The notes under the pieces were generated by a model. That model was not told the origin of the DNA and did not search any database. It saw only the letters and a program-made list of their open reading frames with translations. Below are positions 51,398 through 60,072 of a stretch of DNA of 64,000 nt, one piece after another. Location of the stretch: the NCBI RefSeq assembly GCF_025151215.1, contig NZ_CP102286.1, forward strand, positions 3,782,001 to 3,846,000, read 5' to 3'. This DNA comes from Parabacteroides merdae ATCC 43184. Its GTDB lineage: Bacteria; Bacteroidota; Bacteroidia; Bacteroidales; Tannerellaceae. Each line of letters opens with the position of its first letter. Positions within the stretch are counted from its first letter, which is position 1. The position numbers were made by a program, and so were the translations under genes.

Positions 51398-51497
51398 ATG
51401 TAAGGGTTGATATATCAGCAGGTGGCTGATGCCATATGTTTCTATTAGTTACTTTAGGTAATGGGGTTGTCCAGTCAAAATCTTACAAAGAGGTATT

Positions 51498-51606
<109 letters not shown>

Positions 51607-51640
51607 TTTTAGGAGTGAGAGCGAAAGTTCTCCGTGAAGG

Positions 51641-51670
51641 AAGCCGATTCAGTTTTGAGTCGGCTTTTTT
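51641..51670 (+). terminator. Terminator of the rrn operon
   Basis: AAGCCGATTC and GAGTCGGCTT form a 10-bp stem with one wobble, followed by T residues. It lies 35 bases past 5S. Confidence 0.8.
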
Positions 51671-51804
51671 CGTTTCCGGATACTTCTTCTGGTATTATGA
51701 AATAGTTCTTTGCTTTAAACTATTGATTTTGATTGCAGAAAATATGGTTTAGTTTTTTTATGTGATTCTTTTTTCCAACTACAAAGAATATTTCATTTTC
51801 GGGA

Positions 51805-52125
51805 TTATTGATAGCGTACAGCAGTCCCTGCAGCAGTAACCATTAGCATACTCCCACTTCCTCCAACTGTTTCGTAGTCCAGATCTATGGCGATTACAGC
51901 GTTTGCACCCAGTTGTGTCGCATGATCGCTCATTTCTTTTAAGGCGGTTTCTTTTGCTTCGCGTAATACGCTTTCGTAAGAACCTGCGCGTCCTCCGACA
52001 ATATCCCGGATGCCTGCGAAGAAATCTTTGAATACATTTGCTCCGATGATTGTTTCACCGGATACGATTCCGAAGTACTGGGTAATTTCTTTTCCTTCAA
52101 TCGTGTTAGTTGTTGTGAGTAACAT
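51805..52125 (-). CDS. YbjQ/UPF0145-family protein
   Basis: The 106-residue protein is full length for the family, with [13 protein letters not shown] at the start, [13 protein letters not shown], the middle helix [29 protein letters not shown] (in parts) and [17 protein letters not shown] at the end. It is a small pentameric cytoplasmic fold sometimes called heavy-metal-binding; its role is unclear. TATATTTG at 52159-52152 is its -7 element. Confidence 0.92.
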   Translation of the reverse strand: MLLTTTNTIEGKEITQYFGIVSGETIIGANVFKDFFAGIRDIVGGRAGSYESVLREAKETALKEMSDHATQLGANAVIAIDLDYETVGGSGSMLMVTAAGTAVRYQ

Positions 52126-52163
52126 AGCTTTTTAATTTAATTGTTTAGGGACAAATATAAGAT

Positions 52164-52195
52164 AAAGGGCGAACCAGTGTACTGATCCGCCCTTT
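52164..52195 (-). terminator. Hairpin after the GH92 lipoprotein gene
   Basis: AAAGGGCG and CGCCCTTT form an 8-bp perfect stem with further pairing inside (CCAGTG/ACTG). T residues are better on the + strand side, so efficiency for the - strand gene is uncertain. Confidence 0.5.
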
Positions 52196-52219
52196 GTTTT
52201 TATGTTTCTTTATATGAAT

Positions 52220-54481
52220 TTATTTAACCGGTTGATCGGTCATGATAAATTCCAGCTTGCCGCCTTTTATGATGTCGGTGTGGCTGATGAACAGGGTGTC
52301 GAGGATTTTGCCGTTCAGTTTAACCTCTTTGATGTATTTGTTGGCTGCACTGTTGTTTTTTACTAAGATCTCGAAAATACCGCCTTTTACATGAATAAGC
52401 GCTTTGTCGATCATCGGACGGCCCAATGTATAGACCGGAATTCCCGGAGCGATCTGATAGAAGCCTAACGCACTCATTACATACCAGGCGGACATCTGTC
52501 CGCAGTCCTCATTTCCGATGATACCGTCCGGCGCGTTTGTGTAGAAATTTTGCATGATCTGATCCAGGCGCTCTTGCCCTTTCCAAGGAGAATCCGTCCA
52601 GTTATATAAATAAGCCATGTGATGGCTCGGCTCGTTGCCGTGCGCATATTGGCCAATCAGTCCGGTGATATCTCCGGAGGCTTCTTCACCATCAACTTGG
52701 GAAGAGGTGGTGAATAATGTGTCCAAGCGTGTCTCCAGCTCTTTTTTACCACCGATCGTGGAGATAAAGTTGTCCATATCATGAGGTGCAAAGAAACTCC
52801 ATTGAAAGGCATTCCCTTCGGTATAATCGCTCTTCATATGGGAAGAATAACGGGGATTGAACGGTGTACGGAAAGAACCATCCCCCATCACCCCGCGCAT
52901 CATCTTGGTCTCCGGGTCTAAGTAGCGTTTGTAGTATTCTGCCTTTGCCGCATACTCTTTTGCCAGTTCCGTATTTCCTGCTTTAGCGGCGATTTGGGAA
53001 ATACACCAGTCATAGTAGGCCATCTCTAATCCCCAGGAAACAGATTCGGGAACCGAGTCGGCCGGGACAAAGCCGTATTTCTCCTTATAATAGGGGTGGC
53101 GGGTAATCAAATCCAACTCACGTGTTCCTTTGAACTTCTCTGCCAGATCGTTTCGGTAGACAGATGAACGGGCGCCTGCTTCGGCCCAAACGTTCAGATC
53201 ACCTTCTGCCAGGTCTTTAGTCACTAAATCTGCCAGTACAGAGACTGCCGGATAACCTACCATGCAACCTGTATAGCTGGAAGCTAACGGCCATTTCGGA
53301 AGGATCCCTCCTTCTTTATATCCTTGCACGAGCACTTTTCCCCAATCGGCAGCCCGTTCTGGTTGGATAATCGTCATCAATGGATGCAAAGCGCGGAAAG
53401 TATCCCAAAGTGAGAAGACAGAATAGTTCACATAACCTGGTTCCGCCCGGTGCACCTTCTTGTCCATTCCTAAATAGCGCCCGTCCACATCCTGATAGGC
53501 ATAAGGTGCGATCATCGTGTGGTAGAGAGCTGTGTAGAAGTTCACCATCACTTTCGGATCGGAGCTTTCGATCCGGATATCGTTTAAAGCTTTGTTCCAG
53601 ATACGTGCGGATTCAGCCCGTGTAGCATCGAAATCCCATCCCGGCAGTTCGGCCAGCATGTTTCTCTCTGCACCGTCCGTATCGACAGGAGAGATCGCCA
53701 CTTTTACATACAGTGGTTTGTTGCTCTCCGCAAATTTGTAATGGAATTTCAGATCGTCTGGTGTGTTGAGACGCAAGAACAGCGAATCTTTCCGTAAATT
53801 TCCGTCGATATACTGGTATAGTGTTTCGATCGGCTCCGAGAATGTGATCCGGTAAGAGACAGAATGGAAATGTGCCCATCCCTGCGTCCTGACAGTACCC
53901 TCCACCGTCGAATCGTTTACAAAAAGATATTCGTTCCCTACTAACTTATGTCCCCAGTTCGGTTGCAGCACATGACCGAGATCGAGAAGGACACGGCGGT
54001 CCTTCGGATTATCGTATGTGTATTTATGGAATCCGACACGGTCCGTACTGGTTAACTCCACATTAATTCCGAAATTGTCGAGACGTACTGCATAATAGCC
54101 TGGCGTTGCTTTTTCCGTCTCTTTCTTGAAAATCGCAACCGGTTTGATCGAGTCACCACCGGAGAAAGGTAGGATCGCCACATCTCCCAAGTCGCCGATA
54201 CCCGTACCTGATAAGTGTGTATGGCTGAAAGCATATATTTGGTTGTCATCATAATGGTATCCGCTACTGGCATCCCAGCCCATGATATGTGTGTCGGGGC
54301 TGACCTGTACAAGAGCAAACGGACGGGTAGCACCGGGAAAGGTATGCCCGTGAAAGCCTGTTCCGATAAATGGGTTCACATATTGAATTTCATCTCGTAG
54401 TTGTTCCTCGTCGGACGGTTGGTTACAGGCTGCCAGAAGTCCGACCACTGCAGCCTGAAGGAATAGGATTGTTTTCTTCAT
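52220..54481 (-). CDS. GH92 alpha-mannosidase, lipoprotein
   Basis: The 753-residue product has a lipoprotein signal (LLAAC, Cys19), so it is membrane anchored, unlike the secreted GH92 at 11419. Family blocks: YVNPFIGTGFHGHTFPGATRP, SHTHLSGTGIGDLGD, GNEPSHHMAYLYNW, GNEDCGQMSAWYVMSALGFY. In the last motif the first acidic residue is Glu (GNEDCGQ) where the other enzyme has Asp (GNDDCGQ), which may change linkage specificity. TATATTTG at 54544-54537 is a -7 element. It appears to stand alone. Confidence 0.92.
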   Translation of the reverse strand: MKKTILFLQAAVVGLLAACNQPSDEEQLRDEIQYVNPFIGTGFHGHTFPGATRPFALVQVSPDTHIMGWDASSGYHYDDNQIYAFSHTHLSGTGIGDLGDVAILPFSGGDSIKPVAIFKKETEKATPGYYAVRLDNFGINVELTSTDRVGFHKYTYDNPKDRRVLLDLGHVLQPNWGHKLVGNEYLFVNDSTVEGTVRTQGWAHFHSVSYRITFSEPIETLYQYIDGNLRKDSLFLRLNTPDDLKFHYKFAESNKPLYVKVAISPVDTDGAERNMLAELPGWDFDATRAESARIWNKALNDIRIESSDPKVMVNFYTALYHTMIAPYAYQDVDGRYLGMDKKVHRAEPGYVNYSVFSLWDTFRALHPLMTIIQPERAADWGKVLVQGYKEGGILPKWPLASSYTGCMVGYPAVSVLADLVTKDLAEGDLNVWAEAGARSSVYRNDLAEKFKGTRELDLITRHPYYKEKYGFVPADSVPESVSWGLEMAYYDWCISQIAAKAGNTELAKEYAAKAEYYKRYLDPETKMMRGVMGDGSFRTPFNPRYSSHMKSDYTEGNAFQWSFFAPHDMDNFISTIGGKKELETRLDTLFTTSSQVDGEEASGDITGLIGQYAHGNEPSHHMAYLYNWTDSPWKGQERLDQIMQNFYTNAPDGIIGNEDCGQMSAWYVMSALGFYQIAPGIPVYTLGRPMIDKALIHVKGGIFEILVKNNSAANKYIKEVKLNGKILDTLFISHTDIIKGGKLEFIMTDQPVK

Positions 54482-54643
54482 GTTATATTATCTGTGTTTT
54501 ATCTCCTAAATGAATGAATCGTTATTTTTGACTTTACAAATATAAAGAAAAAGAACAATATACGTGTATGTCCTGCTTTTCTTCGGGAAAAAGTTCGTAA
54601 AATTTGTAACTGTCCCCGTCCTCACTCTTCTTTTGTGACAGAG

Positions 54644-54793
54644 ATGAGAACGGATGAATTCATAAAACGTATTTTGACTTTAAAGGATAACCTGTTCCGG
54701 GTTGTATTCCAGATCACGGGAGACCACAATTTGTCGGAGGAGATCGTGTAGGACTCTGCTAAAGATGCATTATTCTATTTATTCTTATCCTGA
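54644..54793 (+). pseudogene. Remnant of an ECF sigma-70 factor gene
   Basis: From ATG 54644 the frame reads MRTDEFIKRILTLKDNLFRV, then VFQITGDHNLSEEIV, a TAG at 54749 and DSAKDALFYLFLS before TGA. This matches the start of Bacteroidota sigma-70 region 2 (MKTEEF..LPLKDRLFR.A..I.GD..EAEDIVQD), with the TAG in place of the conserved Gln. Nothing of region 4 follows. The remainder of the 378-base gap (54482-54859) holds promoter signals for its neighbours. Confidence 0.65.
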
Positions 54794-54819
54794 CTACTTC
54801 ATTTATATTCGATAATGCT

Positions 54820-54827
54820 TATCTTTG
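54820..54827 (+). promoter_or_regulatory. -7 element for the small secreted protein
   Basis: TATCTTTG fits TAnnTTTG, 33 bases before the ATG at 54860; the upstream element is poor. Confidence 0.45.
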
Positions 54828-54859
54828 AAGCGCTAAGTCTAATTTAATCCTATTTTATT

Positions 54860-55255
54860 ATGAAGACGAATATGGGAAAAGTATTTACTACGCTTCTTTG
54901 TATGATGATGTGTTTATCACTTTATGCGCAGGAATTTACTCTCGGCATGGTTGTTGGTTTGTGGAATTTCTCGGCTCCCGATGCTCCTTACGGTTATCAG
55001 AAAGGAACTTGCCAGATCAAGAAAACTGGTGAAAACCTTTCCGCTGTTTTCACGATCAACGATACGGAAATGACCGTGAAGGAAATCAAGAAAGAGAGCG
55101 ATACCTATAAATGCAATTTCTATGTAGATGGAACCTATGTTTCACTCACTTTCATACAGGAAGGCAAGAATAAACTGACAGGGAAAGCAAATGCAGAAGG
55201 TATGGTAATCCCTGTTACATTCACTAAAATAGTTAAAGCTGTCCAAGCGCGATAA
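54860..55255 (+). CDS. Small secreted protein of unknown function
   Basis: The 131-residue protein has a signal peptide ending near LYA/QE (25). The mature part is strand-rich and lipocalin-like in pattern (VVGLWNFSAPDAPYGYQKGTCQIKK, KCNFYVDGTYVSLTF, KLTGKANAEGMVIPVTFTKI). It resembles small Bacteroidota periplasmic proteins but I recognise no named family. The lysO pair begins 14 bases downstream, so they may share a message. Confidence 0.75.
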   Translation: MKTNMGKVFTTLLCMMMCLSLYAQEFTLGMVVGLWNFSAPDAPYGYQKGTCQIKKTGENLSAVFTINDTEMTVKEIKKESDTYKCNFYVDGTYVSLTFIQEGKNKLTGKANAEGMVIPVTFTKIVKAVQAR

Positions 55256-55268
55256 TCTTTTTTTATCT

Positions 55269-55547
55269 ATGTTTACTGTCATTGGTATTATGTTCGCGGG
55301 TATTGCCGCAGGCTATCTTTTGCGCAAAATCGAACTTTTGCAAAAGATCGGCAAACCTATTTCTTATACGATCCTTTTGCTTCTTTTCCTTTTGGGAATA
55401 TCTGTCGGCGCGAATAAGGATATTGTCGATAATCTTGCCACGTTGGGTGGTCAGGCATTCCTGCTTGCCTTGGCTGGTACGGTAGGGAGTGTATTGGCTG
55501 GCTGGGGAGTCTATCGTCTGTTTTTTAAAGAAAGGAGTCGCGGATGA
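55269..55547 (+). CDS. LysO-type lysine exporter, N-terminal half
   Basis: The 92-residue membrane protein corresponds to the N-terminal third of LysO/YbjE (FTVIGIMFAGIAAGYLLRK, ISYTILLLLFLLGISVGANKDI). In E. coli LysO is a single chain of about 300 residues that exports lysine. Here it is encoded as two proteins overlapping by four bases (ATGA), a split seen as separate genes in Bacteroidota. The overlap indicates coupled translation. Confidence 0.85.
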   Translation: MFTVIGIMFAGIAAGYLLRKIELLQKIGKPISYTILLLLFLLGISVGANKDIVDNLATLGGQAFLLALAGTVGSVLAGWGVYRLFFKERSRG

Positions 55548-56170
55548 AAGGAAGTCTGATCGTTGTAGGATTTTTTGCGCTTGGTTGCTTGTTGGGATGG
55601 AGTGGCTGGCTGCCCGATGTTGTCATTGAAAACGACATTACGGTATATGTCTTATACCTGCTAATGTTTCAGGTCGGGCTCAGTATCGGTAGTGATAAGA
55701 AGCTAAAGGATATTCTCGGCAGTATTCGTCCGAAACTGCTTTTGGTCCCTTTGGCTACGATTGCCGGGACACTGGTCTTTTCGGCTTTGGTCGGTCTGTT
55801 GCTTACGCAGTGGAGTGTATTTGATTGTCTGGCGGTAGGAAGCGGTTTTGCCTATTATTCTCTTTCGTCTATCTTGATTACCCAATTGAAGGAACCTTTT
55901 TTGGGTGTCCAACTCGCTACAGAATTAGGGACAATCGCTTTAATGGCAAATATCATGCGCGAGATTATGGCTCTTCTCGGTGCGCCTCTTTTTGTCAAAT
56001 ATTTCGGCCGGTTGTCTCCTATCTGTGCTGGAGGTGCCACGACTATGGATACGACCTTGCCTGTCATCACTCGTTATTCGGGAAAAGACCTTGTTTTCAT
56101 TTCAATTTTTCATGGGATTATCGTAGATTTTACGGTTCCGTTTTTTGTGTCGTTCTTCTGCTCGTTTTAG
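55544..56170 (+). CDS. LysO-type lysine exporter, C-terminal half
   Basis: The 208-residue membrane protein carries the rest of LysO: LLMFQVGLSIGSDKKL, LAVGSGFAYYSLSSILITQL, LGTIALMANIMREIMALLGAP and GGATTMDTTLPVITRYSG, the conserved core of the family. Its ATG overlaps the stop of the first half. Together the halves give about the full length of LysO. Confidence 0.88.
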   Translation: MKGSLIVVGFFALGCLLGWSGWLPDVVIENDITVYVLYLLMFQVGLSIGSDKKLKDILGSIRPKLLLVPLATIAGTLVFSALVGLLLTQWSVFDCLAVGSGFAYYSLSSILITQLKEPFLGVQLATELGTIALMANIMREIMALLGAPLFVKYFGRLSPICAGGATTMDTTLPVITRYSGKDLVFISIFHGIIVDFTVPFFVSFFCSF

Positions 56171-56255
56171 ATATGGTTCCTTTTTTGTTGAAATACGTGA
56201 CTTATTTTGCTTCAAACAGGCAGAAAAAGTGCTGAAGATTCCCGTTTACAGGCTT

Positions 56256-56319
56256 TTTACACCCGGATGTGAACGGTCTTGACACCCGAGTGTGAATGAT
56301 ATCGAGACCCGGGTGTCAA
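56256..56319. repeat. Three tandem palindromes, 23-base period (cluster C)
   Basis: TTTACACCCGGATGTGAA (56256-56273), TTGACACCCGAGTGTGAA (56279-56296) and TCGAGACCCGGGTGTCAA (56302-56319) share TTnACACCCGgrTGTnAA, with centres exactly 23 bases apart. A weaker unit may precede at about 56233-56250. It lies in the 536-base convergent gap 56171-56706, which has no gene. Confidence 0.78.
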
Positions 56320-56382
56320 TGGGTTTATCTTATTATGTTATTGAAAATAAGTCATGTGAAGAAAAATGTCGGACAGGCGGTT

Positions 56383-56486
56383 AATGATAGTATGATAGAT
56401 GAAATAGGCATCCATCATACCTACTATCATTGCTTGGGTCTATTGATATTCAATAGATAAAAGACAATTAGTGATAGTATGACAGT
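56383..56486. repeat. Dispersed inverted-repeat element, copy 2
   Basis: AATGATAGTA (56383-56392) and TACTATCATT (56422-56431) form a 10-bp inverted repeat, then TATTGATATTCAATAGATA (56441-56459), identical to copy 1, then GTGATAGTATGACAGT (56471-56486). Order and spacing match 42168-42261. Confidence 0.75.
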
Positions 56487-56552
56487 TAAATGTAACTATG
56501 TTTTATCCCTTCTGTTTATGTTCGTAGAGAAATAATGAAGTCATATTATCGG

Positions 56553-56655
56553 GTGAAGGCAGAACTGGTAATGCTTTCGTTTGGATAAACATTGAATCTT
56601 ATAAGTACGGCAAAAAGTGAAGGATAAGTACGTGAATTGCGTACGAAAAAGAACG
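56553..56655. repeat. GTGAAGG-type intergenic element, copy 2
   Basis: GGGTGAAGGCAGAACTGG near 56552, then AGTGAAGGATAAG near 56615 and GTGAATTGCGTACGAAAAAG leading into a terminator. It matches the order of words at 28135-28240. Confidence 0.5.
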
Positions 56656-56690
56656 GCTCCCATTCCGTAGCAGTGGATGAGAGCCGCTTT
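56646..56690 (-). terminator. Terminator of the S41 protease gene
   Basis: CGGCTC (56654-56659) pairs with GAGCCG (56681-56686), with further CATTCC/GGATG pairing inside. On the - strand a T-rich CTTTTTCG follows. Confidence 0.65.
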
Positions 56691-56706
56691 GAGATCGCAC
56701 ATAATA

Positions 56707-59700
56707 TTACTTTTGTACCTCTTTCAACATCTCTTTTACCGCCTCTTCCAGCTGGTGATCTTCGCCTCTTAGCTGTGATTCGGGAGAGTTGTAGACTTCG
56801 ATGTCAGGTTCGAGTTGTTGGTTTTCGAGATAGCGGCCCTGCATATCTTGCATGCCGACTTGCGGGATACCGAAAACGATTGACGGGTCAATTTGGGTTT
56901 CCCACCATACGGCAGTCATCGTTCCCGGTACGGGAGCGCCGATCAGTTTGCCGATTTTCAACGTCTTATATGTCCAGGGAAAACCGTGGGCGTTCGAATA
57001 ATTGTCTTCGCACATCAGTACGCATGACGGTTTCAGCCATCTGTTAAACGGATCGTTTCCGATGAACTGTCCGCGCGGAGTGAATTTAGCATACAGTTCT
57101 CCACTCAACAAAATTGCCAGGTCCTCATGAAGCCAACCGCCACCGTTATGGCGCGTATCGACAATCACGGCTTCCTTCTCGCGGCAACGACCTAACAGTT
57201 CGGAATAGGTATCGCGGAAACTTTCGCTGTTCATGCCTTTGACATGTACATATCCGATCTTTCCGTTCGACAGCTTGTCGACCATCTGGCGCTTCTGTTC
57301 CACCCAACGTTTGTAAAGCAAATCGGATTGTGTGCCGTAGGTGATCGGTTTGACTTGTTCTTCGAAACGTTCTTTGGTTGCCGGATCGTAAACGGACAGT
57401 AGTACCTGCTTGCCGGCTTTGCCGCTTAATAGCGGATAGTAATCTTCTCCACTCTTGATATTCGTGCCGTCTATCTTTTCGATGATGCAGCCTGGCTTGA
57501 TCTTGGTGTCGGCTTTTGTCAACGGGCCTTTGGCGATTATTTCTTCAATCTTCAAACCGTCGCCTGTGTAATTGTTGTCATAGAAAGCGCCCAAGCTGGC
57601 TGTTGCTGGTGCGGAAGATGCAGAGCGGTAGCGTGCACCGGTATGTGAACCGTTTAGTTCGCCCAACATTTCAGAAAGCATTTCTGCGAAATCGTAGTTA
57701 TTGTTGATATGCGGAAGAAATTTTTCGTATGCCTTTCCATATCCGGCCCAATTGATACCATGTATTTGGGGATCGTAGAACTTGTCTAATACTTGGCGCC
57801 AGGTGTGATGGAATATATATTCGCGTTCTTTCGCCGGGCGATATGAAAATTCGGCTTTGAATGCGATCGGTTTCGTTTTGCTGTCCTTGATTTCGATCTT
57901 CTTCAACTGGCCTCCCGAAACGAGGAAAATGTTTTCGCCTTTCTTGTCGGGGAACATCGTTCCACCACCGACACCTTTGATCAGTAGTTTGGTGGTGTTC
58001 TCCTTGAAATTGTGTTCCCATAGGTCGTAACCGTTTTCGAATGCGGCGCAATAATATAGCTTGTCGCCTTTCTGCGTCAGGACGGCGTCACCTAAGAATG
58101 ACGAGTTGACGGTCAAGCGCATGATACGGTCTTTACGATTGGCCAAGTCGAATTTAAGCGGTTCGACCGGCTTATCTGCTTTTTCGTCTTTCTTGTCATC
58201 GTCTTTATCCTTGTCTTTCTTGCTGTCCTTGTCTTTTTCGTCCTTATCTTTGTCCTCTTTTTCTTCGTCCAACAAAGCTTGTTCCTCTTTGGTGAGGCGG
58301 AACTTGTCGTATGCTTCGCCGTCGAAGAACATGATGTAAATATCATCTTCTGCTCCCCAACTGCCATGACTGCGATAACCGGCCCGGTCAGACGACCAGA
58401 TCATCGCTTTTCCATCCAGCACCCATTTGGCGTTGTTGTCGGAGTAGCCGCTTTCGGTCAGGTTGGTCATTTCGCCGCTGCCGTCCGCTTTCACCAAAAC
58501 GATGTCCGTATTGTTCCATCCTCCGATCGCGATATATTTAGCGAGGAACCATTTGCTGTCGGGTGACCATTGATAATATTGATCGCCGTCGGCATACGAA
58601 TAATTATATTTACCATCCAGGACGGTGCGTACCTGTTTGTTTTTCAAATTAATCACGCGTAGAGTCGTACGGTTTTCCAAGAAAGCGACTTCCTTTCCGT
58701 CCGGAGAATACATCGGCTGGAAAGAGGTCTGCGAATTTACTACCAACGGTTCTTCTTTCAATTCCTGTGCGTATGTGAAATATTTGTCGTTCTTGCGTAC
58801 CAAGCTGCTTTGATAAACGCCCCAGGTTTCGCCCCGTTCGGCCGAGTAAACCAATGAGCGTCCGTCTGGGCTGAAATCGAGATCGCGCTCCTGCTGCGGT
58901 GTGTTGGTGATTTGTTTGGTAGTTTCGTAGTCGACCGAGGTTACATATACATCGCCGCGCACGATAAAAGCGACTTCTTTGCCATTAGGGGAAACTGCGA
59001 TATCGGTGGCTCCGCTTGCCTTGAGTTGATGGATCAGGTCGTTCTCCACCTTATCCGAGATGATCTGTACATCCACTTTCTTAGGCTGTGTACCCTCTTT
59101 GACCGTATAGATTTCGCCATCGTATCCGTAACAGAGGTTGCCGTTGTTGTCGGAAGTTAGGAAACGGACGGGATGCATGGTATGATTGGTTATCTGCCGG
59201 CTATTTCTGCCGGTCAGGTCGTTTTTGAATATATTGAAACTTCCTTTTTCTTCACTCAGATAGTAGAAGGAAGAACCGTCTGTCGCCCATACCGGATTAC
59301 GGTCTTCTCCTTTAAAGGAAGTTATTTTTTGGAAGGAGTGTTCCCGATCGAGGGTGCACAACCAGATGTCCCGTGTGATGGAAGACTGGTGGTGTTTACG
59401 CCAAGGATCTTCATATCCCTTCTTGTCTTGGTATAAGAGTTTGTCACCCTTCTTGTTCAAAGCTAGGCTTTCCATGGCGAGGGAAGAATAGAGTTCGGGG
59501 CGCCCTCCATTGATACCGATCCGGTAGATTTGTGGAAATTGCCCGGAGGGGAATTGGCTGTCTTTCGCATCCTGCTGGATCGCGGCCGAATAGAGAATGT
59601 GCTTTGCATCACTGAACGTTTCCGGATATTCATTTGCGGAGTGAGTGGTCAACTGTTTCGGGCTGCCTCCTTCCATATCCATGATGAAGATATCGAAATT

Positions 59701-59958
59701 TCCGTTCCGGTCAGAAGCAAACGCGATCTTGCTGCCGTCAGGCGACCAGATCGGGCGCGTATCGTGAGCCGGATGGGTTGTTAACTGGGTAGCTTTGCCA
59801 CCGTTTGCCGGAACGGTGTAGATATCGCCTTTGTAAGTAAAGGCGATCGTTTCACCGTTTGGAGAAATTGCCGGATAGCGCATCCATAGCGGATCATTTT
59901 CGGCCAGCACGTTTGCCGTAAACAGTAGTGCTGAAGTTAGGATAAATAATGATTTCAT
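56707..59958 (-). CDS. Tricorn-like S41 family protease
   Basis: The 1083-residue protein has a signal peptide (VLA/EN near 19), a long beta-propeller region (about 25-540; repeated PIWSPDGSKIAFASDRNGN, DLDFSPDGRSLVYSAERG), a Lys/Asp low-complexity linker near 570-610, a second propeller part, a PDZ domain (about 830-900; IKPGCIIEKIDGTNI) and a C-terminal S41 domain. SH in LGELNGSHTGARY fits the Tricorn Ser-His pair, and EDNYSNAHGFPW aligns with the nucleophile motif, although the Asp next to Ser in Tricorn is Asn here. DTRHNGGGWLHEDLA is also conserved. It is predicted periplasmic. It diverges from the sigma gene. Confidence 0.88.
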   Translation of the reverse strand: MKSLFILTSALLFTANVLAENDPLWMRYPAISPNGETIAFTYKGDIYTVPANGGKATQLTTHPAHDTRPIWSPDGSKIAFASDRNGNFDIFIMDMEGGSPKQLTTHSANEYPETFSDAKHILYSAAIQQDAKDSQFPSGQFPQIYRIGINGGRPELYSSLAMESLALNKKGDKLLYQDKKGYEDPWRKHHQSSITRDIWLCTLDREHSFQKITSFKGEDRNPVWATDGSSFYYLSEEKGSFNIFKNDLTGRNSRQITNHTMHPVRFLTSDNNGNLCYGYDGEIYTVKEGTQPKKVDVQIISDKVENDLIHQLKASGATDIAVSPNGKEVAFIVRGDVYVTSVDYETTKQITNTPQQERDLDFSPDGRSLVYSAERGETWGVYQSSLVRKNDKYFTYAQELKEEPLVVNSQTSFQPMYSPDGKEVAFLENRTTLRVINLKNKQVRTVLDGKYNYSYADGDQYYQWSPDSKWFLAKYIAIGGWNNTDIVLVKADGSGEMTNLTESGYSDNNAKWVLDGKAMIWSSDRAGYRSHGSWGAEDDIYIMFFDGEAYDKFRLTKEEQALLDEEKEDKDKDEKDKDSKKDKDKDDDKKDEKADKPVEPLKFDLANRKDRIMRLTVNSSFLGDAVLTQKGDKLYYCAAFENGYDLWEHNFKENTTKLLIKGVGGGTMFPDKKGENIFLVSGGQLKKIEIKDSKTKPIAFKAEFSYRPAKEREYIFHHTWRQVLDKFYDPQIHGINWAGYGKAYEKFLPHINNNYDFAEMLSEMLGELNGSHTGARYRSASSAPATASLGAFYDNNYTGDGLKIEEIIAKGPLTKADTKIKPGCIIEKIDGTNIKSGEDYYPLLSGKAGKQVLLSVYDPATKERFEEQVKPITYGTQSDLLYKRWVEQKRQMVDKLSNGKIGYVHVKGMNSESFRDTYSELLGRCREKEAVIVDTRHNGGGWLHEDLAILLSGELYAKFTPRGQFIGNDPFNRWLKPSCVLMCEDNYSNAHGFPWTYKTLKIGKLIGAPVPGTMTAVWWETQIDPSIVFGIPQVGMQDMQGRYLENQQLEPDIEVYNSPESQLRGEDHQLEEAVKEMLKEVQK

Positions 59959-60002
59959 GCTTTGCGTTTTTATGGGTGTAAAGATACGGTATTATTATAA
60001 AA

Positions 60003-60054
60003 AAAGATAGAAATAAACTTAATAGTAGCTGTTTAGTAGTTTATTTCTATCTTT
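60003..60054. repeat. Perfect 17-bp inverted repeat between divergent genes
   Basis: AAAGATAGAAATAAACT (60003-60019) and AGTTTATTTCTATCTTT (60038-60054) are exact complements around an 18-base spacer. Each arm places a TATCTTT-like -7 element facing outward, one to the protease and one to the sigma factor. It is either a symmetric divergent promoter with operator or a structured leader. Confidence 0.8.
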
Positions 60055-60072
60055 ACGAACTCAAAGTGAGGG

